From assembly GCA_016288775.1 (NCBI GenBank), contig JAEELG010000081.1:1-55068 (forward strand): DNA of 55,068 nt, read 5' to 3'. Within the stretch, counting starts at the first letter, position 1. Every line of letters begins with the position of its first letter. Of the stretch, positions 19,383 to 28,026 are shown one piece after another. The stretch is from Bacteroidales bacterium. GTDB lineage: Bacteria > Bacteroidota > Bacteroidia > Bacteroidales > UBA932. The position numbers and the translations under genes are program-made. The notes under the pieces are model-generated. The model ran no database searches and was not told the DNA's origin. It worked only from the letters and a program-made list of their open reading frames with translations.

Positions 19383-20786
19383 TTATACGAATGCGCCCAT
19401 GTCCCTTAAACGGGCCCTGAGGGCGGAATAATCTATATCCTGCACCGCCTTGCCCTGCTTCAGACTCATGGCGGCTGCGACTCCGGCGGCCTGCCCAAGG
19501 CCCATGCAGCTGGCCTGCACGCGAAGCGAAGCCAGCGCCTGGCGGTCGGCGGAAATGCAGCGGCCGGCGACTATCAGGTTGGGGTAACCGGGTGCGACCA
19601 GCGCCCTGTAAGGCACGTACGCAGCCTGCTTCAGCTTGACCAGAGTCTGCCCCGTTCCGGTGGCGGAATGCATGTCTATCTGGTGAGCTCCGCGGGAGAT
19701 GCTGTCTTCGTACTGAACGCCGGAGAGGTACTCCCCGGCCGTGACGGTATGCACGCCCACGATGCGGCGCGACTCACGAATACCCGGCTGCGGCGCCGTG
19801 GAGGACACATAACTGTCCCGGAACTCCTCGAAGTTCTCGCGCAGCAGGCGTGCGAACTTGAAGATATCCTCGCGCATGCCGAGCCCGGCTGCGGTAAAGC
19901 TGTCGTTGTTTGTGGCGTCTGCGGCAGCGCGGGTGATGTTCACCGCCACGCTCCCCCTGTGCATCACGCTGTTAAACCAGGGGCCGCCGAAATCGGGGAT
20001 ATCGGCCCCGGCCTCCTTCAGCTCCAGCAGTTTCTTGCGCACCGGGGCGCATTGGCTCGAGCCTTTCTTGCCGCTGTGGTACATGTAGCGCTGCATTAGG
20101 GCGCTGTCGGTATCGACTCCGGAGAGCACGAAGCAGTACGACAGCGGTTGCAGTTCCCCGCTCTCCTGCATGGGCACGCCGGCAAGCCAGGCAAGGTCGC
20201 CGTCGCCGGTGGCGTCGATGAAACGCTCAGCCTCCAGCACCTGGAGCCCTGTCTTGTTCTGAATGACAATGCTGCAAATGCTGCCGCCTTCGGTCTCGCA
20301 CCCTATGAGAGAAGAATTCATGAACAGACGTACTCCGGCCTCAAGCACCATTCTCTGGGTGCAGAGCTTATAGAGCTCTATGTCGAAGTCGACATTGCCC
20401 TTCGGCCACTGCACGCATGCTCCGCCGAGGGCCTCGAGACGTTGGATAAACTCCCACGGGATGCCCCCGATAACCCTTTCGCCATCGAATGCGAATTCGC
20501 TGATGGGAGCGACGTACCCGGTCGTAGCCATGCCGCCAAGGAAGGCATATCGCTCGACCAGGGCGACTTTCGCGCCCTCGCGCGCCGCGGCCACCGCTGC
20601 TACGAAGCCCGCAGGTCCGCCTCCGCAGATTATGACGTCGAACTTCCCAGCCTTGACCAGACGGCCGTCGAGAGCCTTGCCGGGCACTTCGGTGCGGGCG
20701 GCAAGGGCGGTTTCCGAACCAAGCGCCAGAGCGGTCAGTCCGGCAACGCCGCCTTTCAAGAACAGTCTCCTTGAAATCTTATCCAT
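19383..20786 (-). CDS. FAD-dependent oxidoreductase with Tat-like signal
   Basis: 467 aa; MDKISRRLFLKGGVAGLTALAL (RRxFLK), FDVIICGGGPAGFVAAVAAAREGAKVALVERYAFLGGMAT, ATGDGDLAWLAG. Confidence 0.87.
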   Translation of the reverse strand: MDKISRRLFLKGGVAGLTALALGSETALAARTEVPGKALDGRLVKAGKFDVIICGGGPAGFVAAVAAAREGAKVALVERYAFLGGMATTGYVAPISEFAFDGERVIGGIPWEFIQRLEALGGACVQWPKGNVDFDIELYKLCTQRMVLEAGVRLFMNSSLIGCETEGGSICSIVIQNKTGLQVLEAERFIDATGDGDLAWLAGVPMQESGELQPLSYCFVLSGVDTDSALMQRYMYHSGKKGSSQCAPVRKKLLELKEAGADIPDFGGPWFNSVMHRGSVAVNITRAAADATNNDSFTAAGLGMREDIFKFARLLRENFEEFRDSYVSSTAPQPGIRESRRIVGVHTVTAGEYLSGVQYEDSISRGAHQIDMHSATGTGQTLVKLKQAAYVPYRALVAPGYPNLIVAGRCISADRQALASLRVQASCMGLGQAAGVAAAMSLKQGKAVQDIDYSALRARLRDMGAFV

Positions 20787-20846
20787 AAACGCACAAATTT
20801 ACTAAATAATTACCTCATATAAAAATGAAAAAACTTGCAAAGAAAG

Positions 20847-20877
20847 TTTGGATGATTGCATTTTTTCGCTACATTTG
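20847..20877 (+). promoter_or_regulatory. Bacteroidetes-type promoter for the trp leader/trpB2 unit
   Basis: TTTG (20847-20850) - 19 nt - TACATTTG (20870-20877), matching TTTG-N19-TAnnTTTG. Confidence 0.75.
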
Positions 20878-20884
20878 CAGAAGT

Positions 20885-20959
20885 ATGCAACAGAGCGGTA
20901 ACAAATTCTGGTGGCGTCTGAACGATATTTCCGGTCAGGCCCTCCGCTTGTATGCATAA
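20885..20959 (+). CDS. trp leader peptide MQQSGNKFWWRLNDISGQALRLYA
   Basis: 24-codon ORF with tandem TGG TGG at 20909-20914, just after a promoter and before an attenuator hairpin and trpB2. Too short for the ORF track. Confidence 0.82.
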   Translation: MQQSGNKFWWRLNDISGQALRLYA

Positions 20960-20983
20960 AAACATGTAAACATAGAATCAAGC

Positions 20984-21020
20984 AAGAGGCTGTCCGGAAC
21001 CGGGCAGTCTCTTTATTTTG
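20984..21020 (+). terminator. transcription attenuator hairpin plus U-tract of the trp leader
   Basis: aagaggctgtccgg-aa-ccgggcagtctctt (14 bp, two G-U wobbles) followed by tattttg. Confidence 0.82.
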
Positions 21021-21047
21021 AATATCAACTAATTAAATATCAACAAT

Positions 21048-22412
21048 ATGAAACAGAAAAAATTCATCCTTCCGGACTCCGAGATTCCGACCCATTACTT
21101 CAACATCCAGGCAATCATGCCCAACAAGCCGATGCCGTTCCTGCATCCTGCGACCAAGCAGCCGCTGAAGCCCGAAGACCTGTACCCCATCTTCTGCAAG
21201 GCATGCGCCGACCAGGAGCTGAACCAGACCGACGAATGGATTCCCATCCCGGAGGAAGTGCGCCAGCAATACGCCGCCTACCGATGCACCCCCCTCGTGC
21301 GCGCCTATGAGCTCGAAGCGGCCCTGGGCACGCCCGCGCACATATATTTCAAGAACGAGAGCGTGAGCCCCGCCGGCTCCCACAAGCTGAACTCCGCCAT
21401 CGCCCAGGCCTACTACGCCAAGGAGCAGGGCATCACAAACCTCACCACTGAGACCGGCGCCGGCCAGTGGGGAGGCGCGCTCAGCTACGCCACCAAGAAG
21501 TTCGGCATCGAGTGTGCCGTGTACATGGTCAAGGTGAGCTATGAGCAGAAGCCCTTCCGCCGCAGCATCATGCAGGCCTTCGGCGCCGCCGTGACCCCTT
21601 CGCCTTCGATGTCCACCCGCGCCGGCAAGGACATCCTCACAATCAATCCCAACGACCGCGGCTCGCTCGGATGCGCCATCTCGGAGGCCATCGAACTGGC
21701 TGTCAGCACGCCGAACTGCAAATACGCGCTCGGATCGGTACTCAACCACGTGTGCCTGCATCAGACCGTCATCGGCCTCGAGGCCGAGAAGCAGATGGCG
21801 CTCGCCGGCGAGTACCCCGACATCGTGATCGCCTGCTTCGGCGGCGGCTCCAACTTCTGCGGAATTTCGCTCCCGTTCATGCGCCACAACATCCAGGACG
21901 GCAAGAAGACGCGCTTCATCGCCGCCGAGCCCTGTTCCTGCCCCAAGCTCACGAAGGGCAAGTTCGAGTACGACTTCGGCGACGAGGCGGGCATGACTCC
22001 CCTTCTGCCCATGTACACCCTCGGGCACACTTTCAAGCCCGCATCCATCCATGCAGGCGGCCTGCGCTACCATGGCGCCGGAGTCATCCTGTCACAGCTG
22101 ATGAAAGACGGTTACATGGAGGCGGTGGATATCGAGCAGCTGGATTCGTTCCGCGCCGGCGTACTCTTCGCCCGCACCGAGGGAATCATTCCCGCACCCG
22201 AGTCCTGCCACGCCATCGCGGCCACCATCAACGAGGCCCTCAAATGCAAGGAGACCGGCGAGGCAAAGACCATTCTCTTCAACCTCTCCGGCCACGGTTT
22301 CGTGGACATGAGTGCCTACGACAGCTATTTCTCCGGCGAGATGCAGAACTACCACCTGAGCGACGAAGAACTCCAGAAGTTCATCGCCAGCGCCGATAAA
22401 TTGAATATCTAG
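21048..22412 (+). CDS. trpB: TrpB2-type tryptophan synthase beta-like PLP enzyme
   Basis: 454 aa; RCTPLVRAYELEAALGTPAHIYFKNESVSPAGSHKLNSAIAQ, TETGAGQWGGALSYA, GGGSNFCGI. The long N-terminal extension fits the TrpB2-like family. Confidence 0.9.
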   Translation: MKQKKFILPDSEIPTHYFNIQAIMPNKPMPFLHPATKQPLKPEDLYPIFCKACADQELNQTDEWIPIPEEVRQQYAAYRCTPLVRAYELEAALGTPAHIYFKNESVSPAGSHKLNSAIAQAYYAKEQGITNLTTETGAGQWGGALSYATKKFGIECAVYMVKVSYEQKPFRRSIMQAFGAAVTPSPSMSTRAGKDILTINPNDRGSLGCAISEAIELAVSTPNCKYALGSVLNHVCLHQTVIGLEAEKQMALAGEYPDIVIACFGGGSNFCGISLPFMRHNIQDGKKTRFIAAEPCSCPKLTKGKFEYDFGDEAGMTPLLPMYTLGHTFKPASIHAGGLRYHGAGVILSQLMKDGYMEAVDIEQLDSFRAGVLFARTEGIIPAPESCHAIAATINEALKCKETGEAKTILFNLSGHGFVDMSAYDSYFSGEMQNYHLSDEELQKFIASADKLNI

Positions 22413-23449
22413 CGCAGTTCAGCCAACTCAAGGACAAGGCGCTCGGTCTTGTCCCAACCGAGGCAGGGGTCTGTGATGGAGCAGCCGTAGATGTGCTCGC
22501 CGGCTTTCTGGGAGCCATCTTCGATGTACGACTCTATCATCAGGCCCTTGACCAGTTTTGCAACGTCGGAGCTGTTGCGGGCGCTGTGAAGCACCTCCCT
22601 GGCTATTCGGCCCTGCTCCAGATACTTCTTGTCGGAGTTGGCGTGGTTGCAGTCGACGATAACCGCAGGATTGGCATACGTGCCGGCAGCGTACAGCTCC
22701 ACAAGCCTCATCAGGTCTTCGTAACGGTAGTTGGGATGACTGAGGCCGCGGCTGTCCACATAGCCGCGCAGGATAGCGTGTGCGTATGGATTTCCGGTGG
22801 TGGACACGTCCCAGTTGCGGTAGATGAAGGAATGCCCGTGCTGGGCAGCGTAGATCGAATTCATCATCACGGTCAGGTCGCCGCCGGTGGGATTCTTCAT
22901 GCCCGCGGGGATGCCCAGGCCGCTGGCCACCAGCCTGTGCTGCTGGTTCTCCACGCTCCTCGCCCCCACCGCCACATACGACAGCAGGTCCGACAGGAAC
23001 AGATGGTTTTCGGGATACAGCATCTCGTCGGCGCAGGAGAACCCCGTCTGCTCAAGCGCCTTCAGATGCATCTTCCGGGTCAGCTCCAGGCCCTTGAGGA
23101 GGTCAGGGCCGGCGATGGGGTCGGGCTGATGCAGCATGCCCTTGTAGCCGGCGCCGGTGGTGCGGGGCTTGTTTGCATAAATGCGCGGCACAATCACTAT
23201 CTTGTCGGCAACCTTGTCCTGCAGCGGACGCAGGCGCGACACGTAATCAAGCACGGCGTCCTCGCGGTCCGCGGAACAGGGACCGATTATCAGCAGCAGC
23301 TTGTCGGAGCTGCCGTCGAGTACGGCACGTATCTCTTTGTCGTTCCGCTCCTTGCGCGCAATGGCTTCGGGCGAAGCCTTGTACATCCGCTTGAGTTCGT
23401 CCGGGCTCAGCAGCTCGCGGTTGAATTGCATATTCATAGCTTCCGTCAT
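22409..23449 (-). CDS. aroG: class I 3-deoxy-7-phosphoheptulonate (DAHP) synthase
   Basis: 346 aa; LLIIGPCSADREDAVLDYVSRL, IVPRIYANKPRTTGAGYKGMLHQPDP, GARSVENQQHR, VDCNHANSDKKYLEQ. Confidence 0.93.
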   Translation of the reverse strand: MTEAMNMQFNRELLSPDELKRMYKASPEAIARKERNDKEIRAVLDGSSDKLLLIIGPCSADREDAVLDYVSRLRPLQDKVADKIVIVPRIYANKPRTTGAGYKGMLHQPDPIAGPDLLKGLELTRKMHLKALEQTGFSCADEMLYPENHLFLSDLLSYVAVGARSVENQQHRLVASGLGIPAGMKNPTGGDLTVMMNSIYAAQHGHSFIYRNWDVSTTGNPYAHAILRGYVDSRGLSHPNYRYEDLMRLVELYAAGTYANPAVIVDCNHANSDKKYLEQGRIAREVLHSARNSSDVAKLVKGLMIESYIEDGSQKAGEHIYGCSITDPCLGWDKTERLVLELAELR

Positions 23450-24681
23450 TATTCGTAACGCATCAGTTCTTCTATAGTCCGTTCAGGAGTGCCGTCGTTG
23501 TTTACGGTAACGTCCGCGGCACGCAGATACAGCGGGCAGCGCTTCTCCCAGAGGGCCTTCAGGTCTTCTTCAGTGGAAGACAGCGGCCTGCCGGGAGTGG
23601 GCATAAGCAGCCCAGGATCGCGGTCCAGCAGGCACAGGAGGCCGTTGTGGCGCAGGAGGCGAAGGTTCTCTTCGCTCAGCACAGCCCCGCCTCCGGTGGC
23701 TATCACCAGCCCCTGCTCCGCCGCTACCGATTCGATGGCGGCGGTCTCGCGCATGCGAAAGCCCTCCTCCCCTTCGCGGGCGAAGATTTCCGGAATCTCC
23801 ATTCCCGCCTGAGAGGCGATGACTTCGTCGATATCAACGAAGCGCCGGCCGCAGCGGGATGCAAGCCCGTGCCCTATGGTGCTCTTGCCGCTCGAAGGCA
23901 TGCCCAGCAGCACCAGGTTGCGTTTCCGGCGCAGCAGGCTGTCGTAGAGCCGCAAGCACATATCGTCGCCGAAGGTCTCGCCGGTGAAGAATTCGCGGGC
24001 CTTGACCGCCTGCGCCACGAGCATCATCAGACCGCCTTCGGCAGGCACGCCGAGGTTGCGGGCATCAAGCACCAGGCGCGTGCTGAGCGGGTTGTACACG
24101 CAGTCCAGCACCCCGCGCAGGTTCCTGAAGGCACCCAGGTCCGTCGGACAGCCCTGCCAGTCGGGGAACATCCCCACAGGGGTGGCGTTCACGACAATCT
24201 CGGCGTCGCTGTAAGTATCCACGTCGGCAAGCGGCAGGAAGCCTTCGCCGCCGGGTTTGCGAACGGCATAGCGTATACGCCCAACACCCATAGTCTTGGC
24301 CGCAGCGACCACCGCGCAGGCAGCTCCGCCAGCTCCGAGCACCACCAGACGCGCTCCCTTAAAGTCCACCCCGGCATGCTTTGCCAGGGCGATAAATCCA
24401 TAATAATCAGTATTATAGCCTATAAGTTTCCCACCCTTGTTCACTATGGTGTTCACGGCGCCGGTAAACCGAGCAGAATCGTCGAGCTCGTCGAGCCTGT
24501 GCTGCACCATACGCTTGTACGGGATGGTCACATTCACGCCCTTGAACTCCCTGGCCTTCAGGAAAGCGGGCAGTTCCTCCAGCGCAAGCTCCCGCAGCTC
24601 GTAGGGATCCTGCGAGAGCTGCGAGTGGATTTCGCGCGAGAAACTGTGCCCGAGACGGGCTCCTATGAGGCCGTATTCCAT
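23449..24681 (-). CDS. fused shikimate 5-dehydrogenase - shikimate kinase
   Basis: 410 aa; N-terminus AroE (YGLIGARLGHSFSREIH, GVNVTIPYKRMV, GAVNTIV, GYNTDYYGF, VLGAGGAACAV); C-terminus AroK (LVLLGMPSSGKSTIGHGLASRCGRRFVDIDEVI, ATGGGAVLSEEN). Confidence 0.9.
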   Translation of the reverse strand: MEYGLIGARLGHSFSREIHSQLSQDPYELRELALEELPAFLKAREFKGVNVTIPYKRMVQHRLDELDDSARFTGAVNTIVNKGGKLIGYNTDYYGFIALAKHAGVDFKGARLVVLGAGGAACAVVAAAKTMGVGRIRYAVRKPGGEGFLPLADVDTYSDAEIVVNATPVGMFPDWQGCPTDLGAFRNLRGVLDCVYNPLSTRLVLDARNLGVPAEGGLMMLVAQAVKAREFFTGETFGDDMCLRLYDSLLRRKRNLVLLGMPSSGKSTIGHGLASRCGRRFVDIDEVIASQAGMEIPEIFAREGEEGFRMRETAAIESVAAEQGLVIATGGGAVLSEENLRLLRHNGLLCLLDRDPGLLMPTPGRPLSSTEEDLKALWEKRCPLYLRAADVTVNNDGTPERTIEELMRYE

Positions 24682-25782
24682 CTACTTCAGATAATCTGTT
24701 CCGTATCTCAGCGCCAGCTGGTCGCAAAGCACAAGGGCCACCATGCTGCTCACCACGACGCATACGCGGCGCACTATCGCCGGATCGTGGCGCCCCGTTA
24801 TTTCCAGAGTTGCGGGATCCCCGGTGCGCAGGTCAACGGTCTGCTGGGGGCGGGATATCGACGGCGTGGGCTTGACCACCGCATCGAACACCAGCGGCAT
24901 ACCGTTGGAGAGGCCGCCGTTGATGCCCCCGGAGTGATTGGTCAGCGTAACCACCACTCTGTCGCGGACGCCGAATGCATCGTTGGCCTCCGAACCCCGC
25001 ATCTTCGCCAGTGCGAATCCGCTGCCAAACTCGATTCCCTTGATGCCTCCGATGGAGAGCACTGCGTTTGCAATCACGCCGTCCAGCGAATCGAACCACG
25101 GCTCGCCGACGCCAGCCGGCAGGCCGCAGACCGCAGTCTGGACTATGCCACCCACCGAATCGCCGTCCGCCTTCGCTTCCAGAATACGGGCCTCCATAGC
25201 CTCCTTCACGTCACCTAGAACAGGGAATTCCATCACCGATATGCGTTCCACCTCCGCTGCCAGCGCTTCAGAATCCGAGGCGTTGAAAGGCAAGTCACGC
25301 ACGCCGGCGCACTCGAGGATATGGGTGCCCACGGTAATCCCTTTGGCCTTCAGGGCGCTAAGGGCGATTGCTCCGGCCGCAACTATGCCTGCGGTCACAC
25401 GGCCGCTGAAATGCCCGCCGCCCCGCCAGTCCTCGAAGCCGTCATATCTGACGTGTGCCGCATAATCCGCGTGCGAAGGGCGCGGGAGGCCGCGAAGCCG
25501 CTCATAGTCAGCGCTCTGCACGTTTTCGTTGGGAATGAGGATGGACACAGGCGCACCGGTGGTGCGACCTTCGAACACGCCGCTGACGATGTTGAAGCAG
25601 TCGCTTTCGCGGCGGGCGGTGTCGGCCAGGCCCTGCGGACGGCGCAGACCAAGCTGCCGGGCGATGAACCCTTCATCCACAGGAATGCCCGGGGCGAGGC
25701 CGTCCAGTATAGCGCAAATCATCTCCCCATGCGATTCGCCGGCAAGGGTAAGGATTACGCTGGTGCCGAGGCTGTTTTTCAT
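24682..25782 (-). CDS. aroC: chorismate synthase
   Basis: 366 aa; GESHGEMICAILDGLAPGIPVD, SGVFEGRTTGAPVSILIPNEN, PRPSHADYAAHVRY.GFEDWRGGGHFSGRVTAGIVAAGA. Confidence 0.95.
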   Translation of the reverse strand: MKNSLGTSVILTLAGESHGEMICAILDGLAPGIPVDEGFIARQLGLRRPQGLADTARRESDCFNIVSGVFEGRTTGAPVSILIPNENVQSADYERLRGLPRPSHADYAAHVRYDGFEDWRGGGHFSGRVTAGIVAAGAIALSALKAKGITVGTHILECAGVRDLPFNASDSEALAAEVERISVMEFPVLGDVKEAMEARILEAKADGDSVGGIVQTAVCGLPAGVGEPWFDSLDGVIANAVLSIGGIKGIEFGSGFALAKMRGSEANDAFGVRDRVVVTLTNHSGGINGGLSNGMPLVFDAVVKPTPSISRPQQTVDLRTGDPATLEITGRHDPAIVRRVCVVVSSMVALVLCDQLALRYGTDYLK

Positions 25783-27026
25783 ATCTTTCGTTTTTCAATT
25801 ATTCTCCGAAGTGCCGCATCATCTACCTCCTCGAACCTGTAACTCCCTATCTCACTAACCCTTACAATCCTTGTCACATCTCCCCTCCTCTTCTTGTCAC
25901 TCACCACAAACTTCATCAACTCCTCCACCGTAAACGGATCCTCCGTCGGCAGATTATACTTTTTCAACAGTTTCTCAATCCTCTCTTTTGCGGAGCCTTC
26001 CGCCATATATAGCATACCTATGCTAACCGCCTCTCCATGATAGAATTCTCCCGATGCCGCTTCAATTGCATGACCGATGGTGTGGCCGAAGTTGAGAACG
26101 GCGCGGAGGTCGTGGTCGTGGGGGTCGGAGGCGACGACGGAGAGTTTGATGCGGAGGGCGGCGGAAACTATGTCCGGAAGAAGCGGGCGGAGGTCATCAG
26201 CAGTTTCGAGGGTGGAGAAGAGTGCGGCGTCGCTGGTGGCGGCCATTTTGATGACTTCTGCAAGGCCCTCGGAAAACAGACGCGGACTCAGCGTCGATAG
26301 GGCGTCGGTATCGACCAGCACTCCGCGAGGCTGATGGAATGCGCCGACGCTGTTCTTGACGCCGCCGAAGTTCACCGCGGTCTTGCCGCCGACCGACGAA
26401 TCCACCTGCGAGAGCAACGTGGTGGGCACATTGTAACAGACTATGCCACGCAAATACACGGCCGCGGCAAATCCCGCCATGTCGCACACAACGCCGCCAC
26501 CTACGGCCACAACGGCATCGGATCGGGTGAAACCACGCTTCAGAAGCTCGGCAAGTATGAGTTCCACGTTGCCGGGATTCTTGGCCGCCTCGCCCTGGGG
26601 CAGCACCAGCAGGGCGCCGTCCAGGCACTGGTCGAGCACGGCGCGTGGATACGCCTCCGGAACGCCTTCGTCGGTGACTACCAGCACCTTGCGGTGCAGG
26701 TCAAACACCCCGGAAGCCTCGGCCAGCACGCCGCTGCCAATCCTGACGTTGCCGGGAAAACCGCCGTTCCGCTGTTGGTAAGCCCTGGAGATGCTGATCA
26801 TCTCCTTCTGCAGCCGCACGAAGCAATCGCGCCTGGCGGGGTCCTTAATGGCCGCAGCGCCGTTGGCGATCACCTGGTCTTCGCGGGCAGCGTCAATAAC
26901 GGGTAAGCCGTTGACCTTCTTGTACTCGAGGATACGGTCAACGGCCTGCATTCGCCGCTCGAACAGAGCGGCAATCTCCCTGTCGACTGAAGCGATTTCC
27001 AGCCGGGCTTCTTCCAACTCGTTCAA
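25779..27026 (-). CDS. fused chorismate mutase (AroQ-type) - 3-dehydroquinate synthase (AroB)
   Basis: 415 aa; N-term ~85 aa LEEARLEIASVDREIAALFERRMQAVDRILEYKKVNGLPVIDAARED...LQKEMISISRAYQQR is AroQ-like; remainder VAVGGGVVCDMAGFAAAVYLRGI..NVPTTLLSQVDSSVGGKTAVNFGGVKNSVG..HGEAVSIGM is AroB. Confidence 0.9.
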   Translation of the reverse strand: MNELEEARLEIASVDREIAALFERRMQAVDRILEYKKVNGLPVIDAAREDQVIANGAAAIKDPARRDCFVRLQKEMISISRAYQQRNGGFPGNVRIGSGVLAEASGVFDLHRKVLVVTDEGVPEAYPRAVLDQCLDGALLVLPQGEAAKNPGNVELILAELLKRGFTRSDAVVAVGGGVVCDMAGFAAAVYLRGIVCYNVPTTLLSQVDSSVGGKTAVNFGGVKNSVGAFHQPRGVLVDTDALSTLSPRLFSEGLAEVIKMAATSDAALFSTLETADDLRPLLPDIVSAALRIKLSVVASDPHDHDLRAVLNFGHTIGHAIEAASGEFYHGEAVSIGMLYMAEGSAKERIEKLLKKYNLPTEDPFTVEELMKFVVSDKKRRGDVTRIVRVSEIGSYRFEEVDDAALRRIIEKRKI

Positions 27027-27046
27027 GATGAACTGAAGCGAAGAGC

Positions 27047-27181
27047 TTACTGCTCAGGTTCGAACATGTCCTTGCCGACTCCGCAGAGGGGGCATACCCA
27101 GTCTTCGGGAAGTTGCTCGAAAGGAACTCCTTCGGCGGCATCGTCGTAAACGTAGCCGCATGCGTTGCAAATGTACTTCAT
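27047..27181 (-). CDS. rubredoxin
   Basis: Minus-strand [44 protein letters not shown]: two CxxC(G) knuckles. Below the ORF-track length cutoff. Confidence 0.95.
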   Translation of the reverse strand: MKYICNACGYVYDDAAEGVPFEQLPEDWVCPLCGVGKDMFEPEQ

Positions 27182-27203
27182 ACTCCTTTTGTTTGTAGAT
27201 ATG

Positions 27204-27234
27204 CAAATATAATCAATCTAAGCTACAATTCAAA
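27204..27234 (-). promoter_or_regulatory. Bacteroidetes-type promoter upstream of rubredoxin
   Basis: On minus strand TTTG (plus CAAA 27231-27234) - 19 nt - TATATTTG (plus CAAATATA 27204-27211). Confidence 0.7.
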
Positions 27235-28024
27235 AGGAGAACTTGTAGCCGACGGACAGTATCGTGTTCAGGTTGCGGTCCCAGGTGAAGGATTTCAGGT
27301 AGGTGCCGGCCTTGTTCACGTCGAGGTTCTTGTCGCGGCAGTAATCCACCATGACACAGAAATCGAGGGCGTGGTTCTTTGTAATCTCCCACTCGGCACC
27401 CAGGGCGCCGCGGTAGCGGTTGAAATAGGTGGAGTTATAGCCGGTAAACTGATAGTCGGCGTAAGCCTTGCTGGTGGTGCTCCAGGTGGCGGTGAACGAA
27501 GGATCGTTGAAGATGGTACGCACCTCGGCGAAGATGTACGGTTCCACGCGCCCCAGGCCTTTGTACTGCACTTTCGCACGCGACTTGAGCATAATCGGAT
27601 CAGCTACTTCCTGATAGGAATTCAGCGATTCAGTCTTATGCATGAAGCGGACCTGTTCCTTCAGGGAAAGGCGCCAGGGGCCGGTTTTCCACGAGAAAGT
27701 CAGGTCGCCGTTGAAGCGGTGGCGCGGAGTCCATGCCCCGGAATTGCGGTGATGGTAGATGAACTCGTATCCCACTCCGGCTTTCAGCCACGGGGCGATC
27801 TTGTAGCTCAGGCCTATCGAAGCCTGATGCCGGTCGAGGGCGGTGAGGGCATTGTCGGTACGCAACTCGTACCCGGCCTCCAGATGCAGGCCCTTGGCCA
27901 GCTTCCAGTCCAGCTCGACCGAGGTGCGGGTGCGGAAGTCCGTCACAAGGTCATTCTCCGTACCCTGCGCCGCCGCATTCAGGAATGCGCCCAATGCCGC
28001 AATCAGCAAAATAAAGCGTTTCAT
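27230..28024 (-). CDS. DUF2490-like outer-membrane beta-barrel protein
   Basis: From ATG 28024: MKRFILLIAALGAFLNAAAQ signal; FRTRTSVELDWKLAKGLHLEAGYELRTDN..., C-terminal ILSVGYKFSF. Confidence 0.72.
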   Translation of the reverse strand: MKRFILLIAALGAFLNAAAQGTENDLVTDFRTRTSVELDWKLAKGLHLEAGYELRTDNALTALDRHQASIGLSYKIAPWLKAGVGYEFIYHHRNSGAWTPRHRFNGDLTFSWKTGPWRLSLKEQVRFMHKTESLNSYQEVADPIMLKSRAKVQYKGLGRVEPYIFAEVRTIFNDPSFTATWSTTSKAYADYQFTGYNSTYFNRYRGALGAEWEITKNHALDFCVMVDYCRDKNLDVNKAGTYLKSFTWDRNLNTILSVGYKFSF

Positions 28025-28026
28025 GG

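Noticed and set aside
23647-25218. 523-aa plus-strand ORF opposite aroEK/aroC
   Set aside because: Crosses two well-supported genes on the other strand; no motif support.
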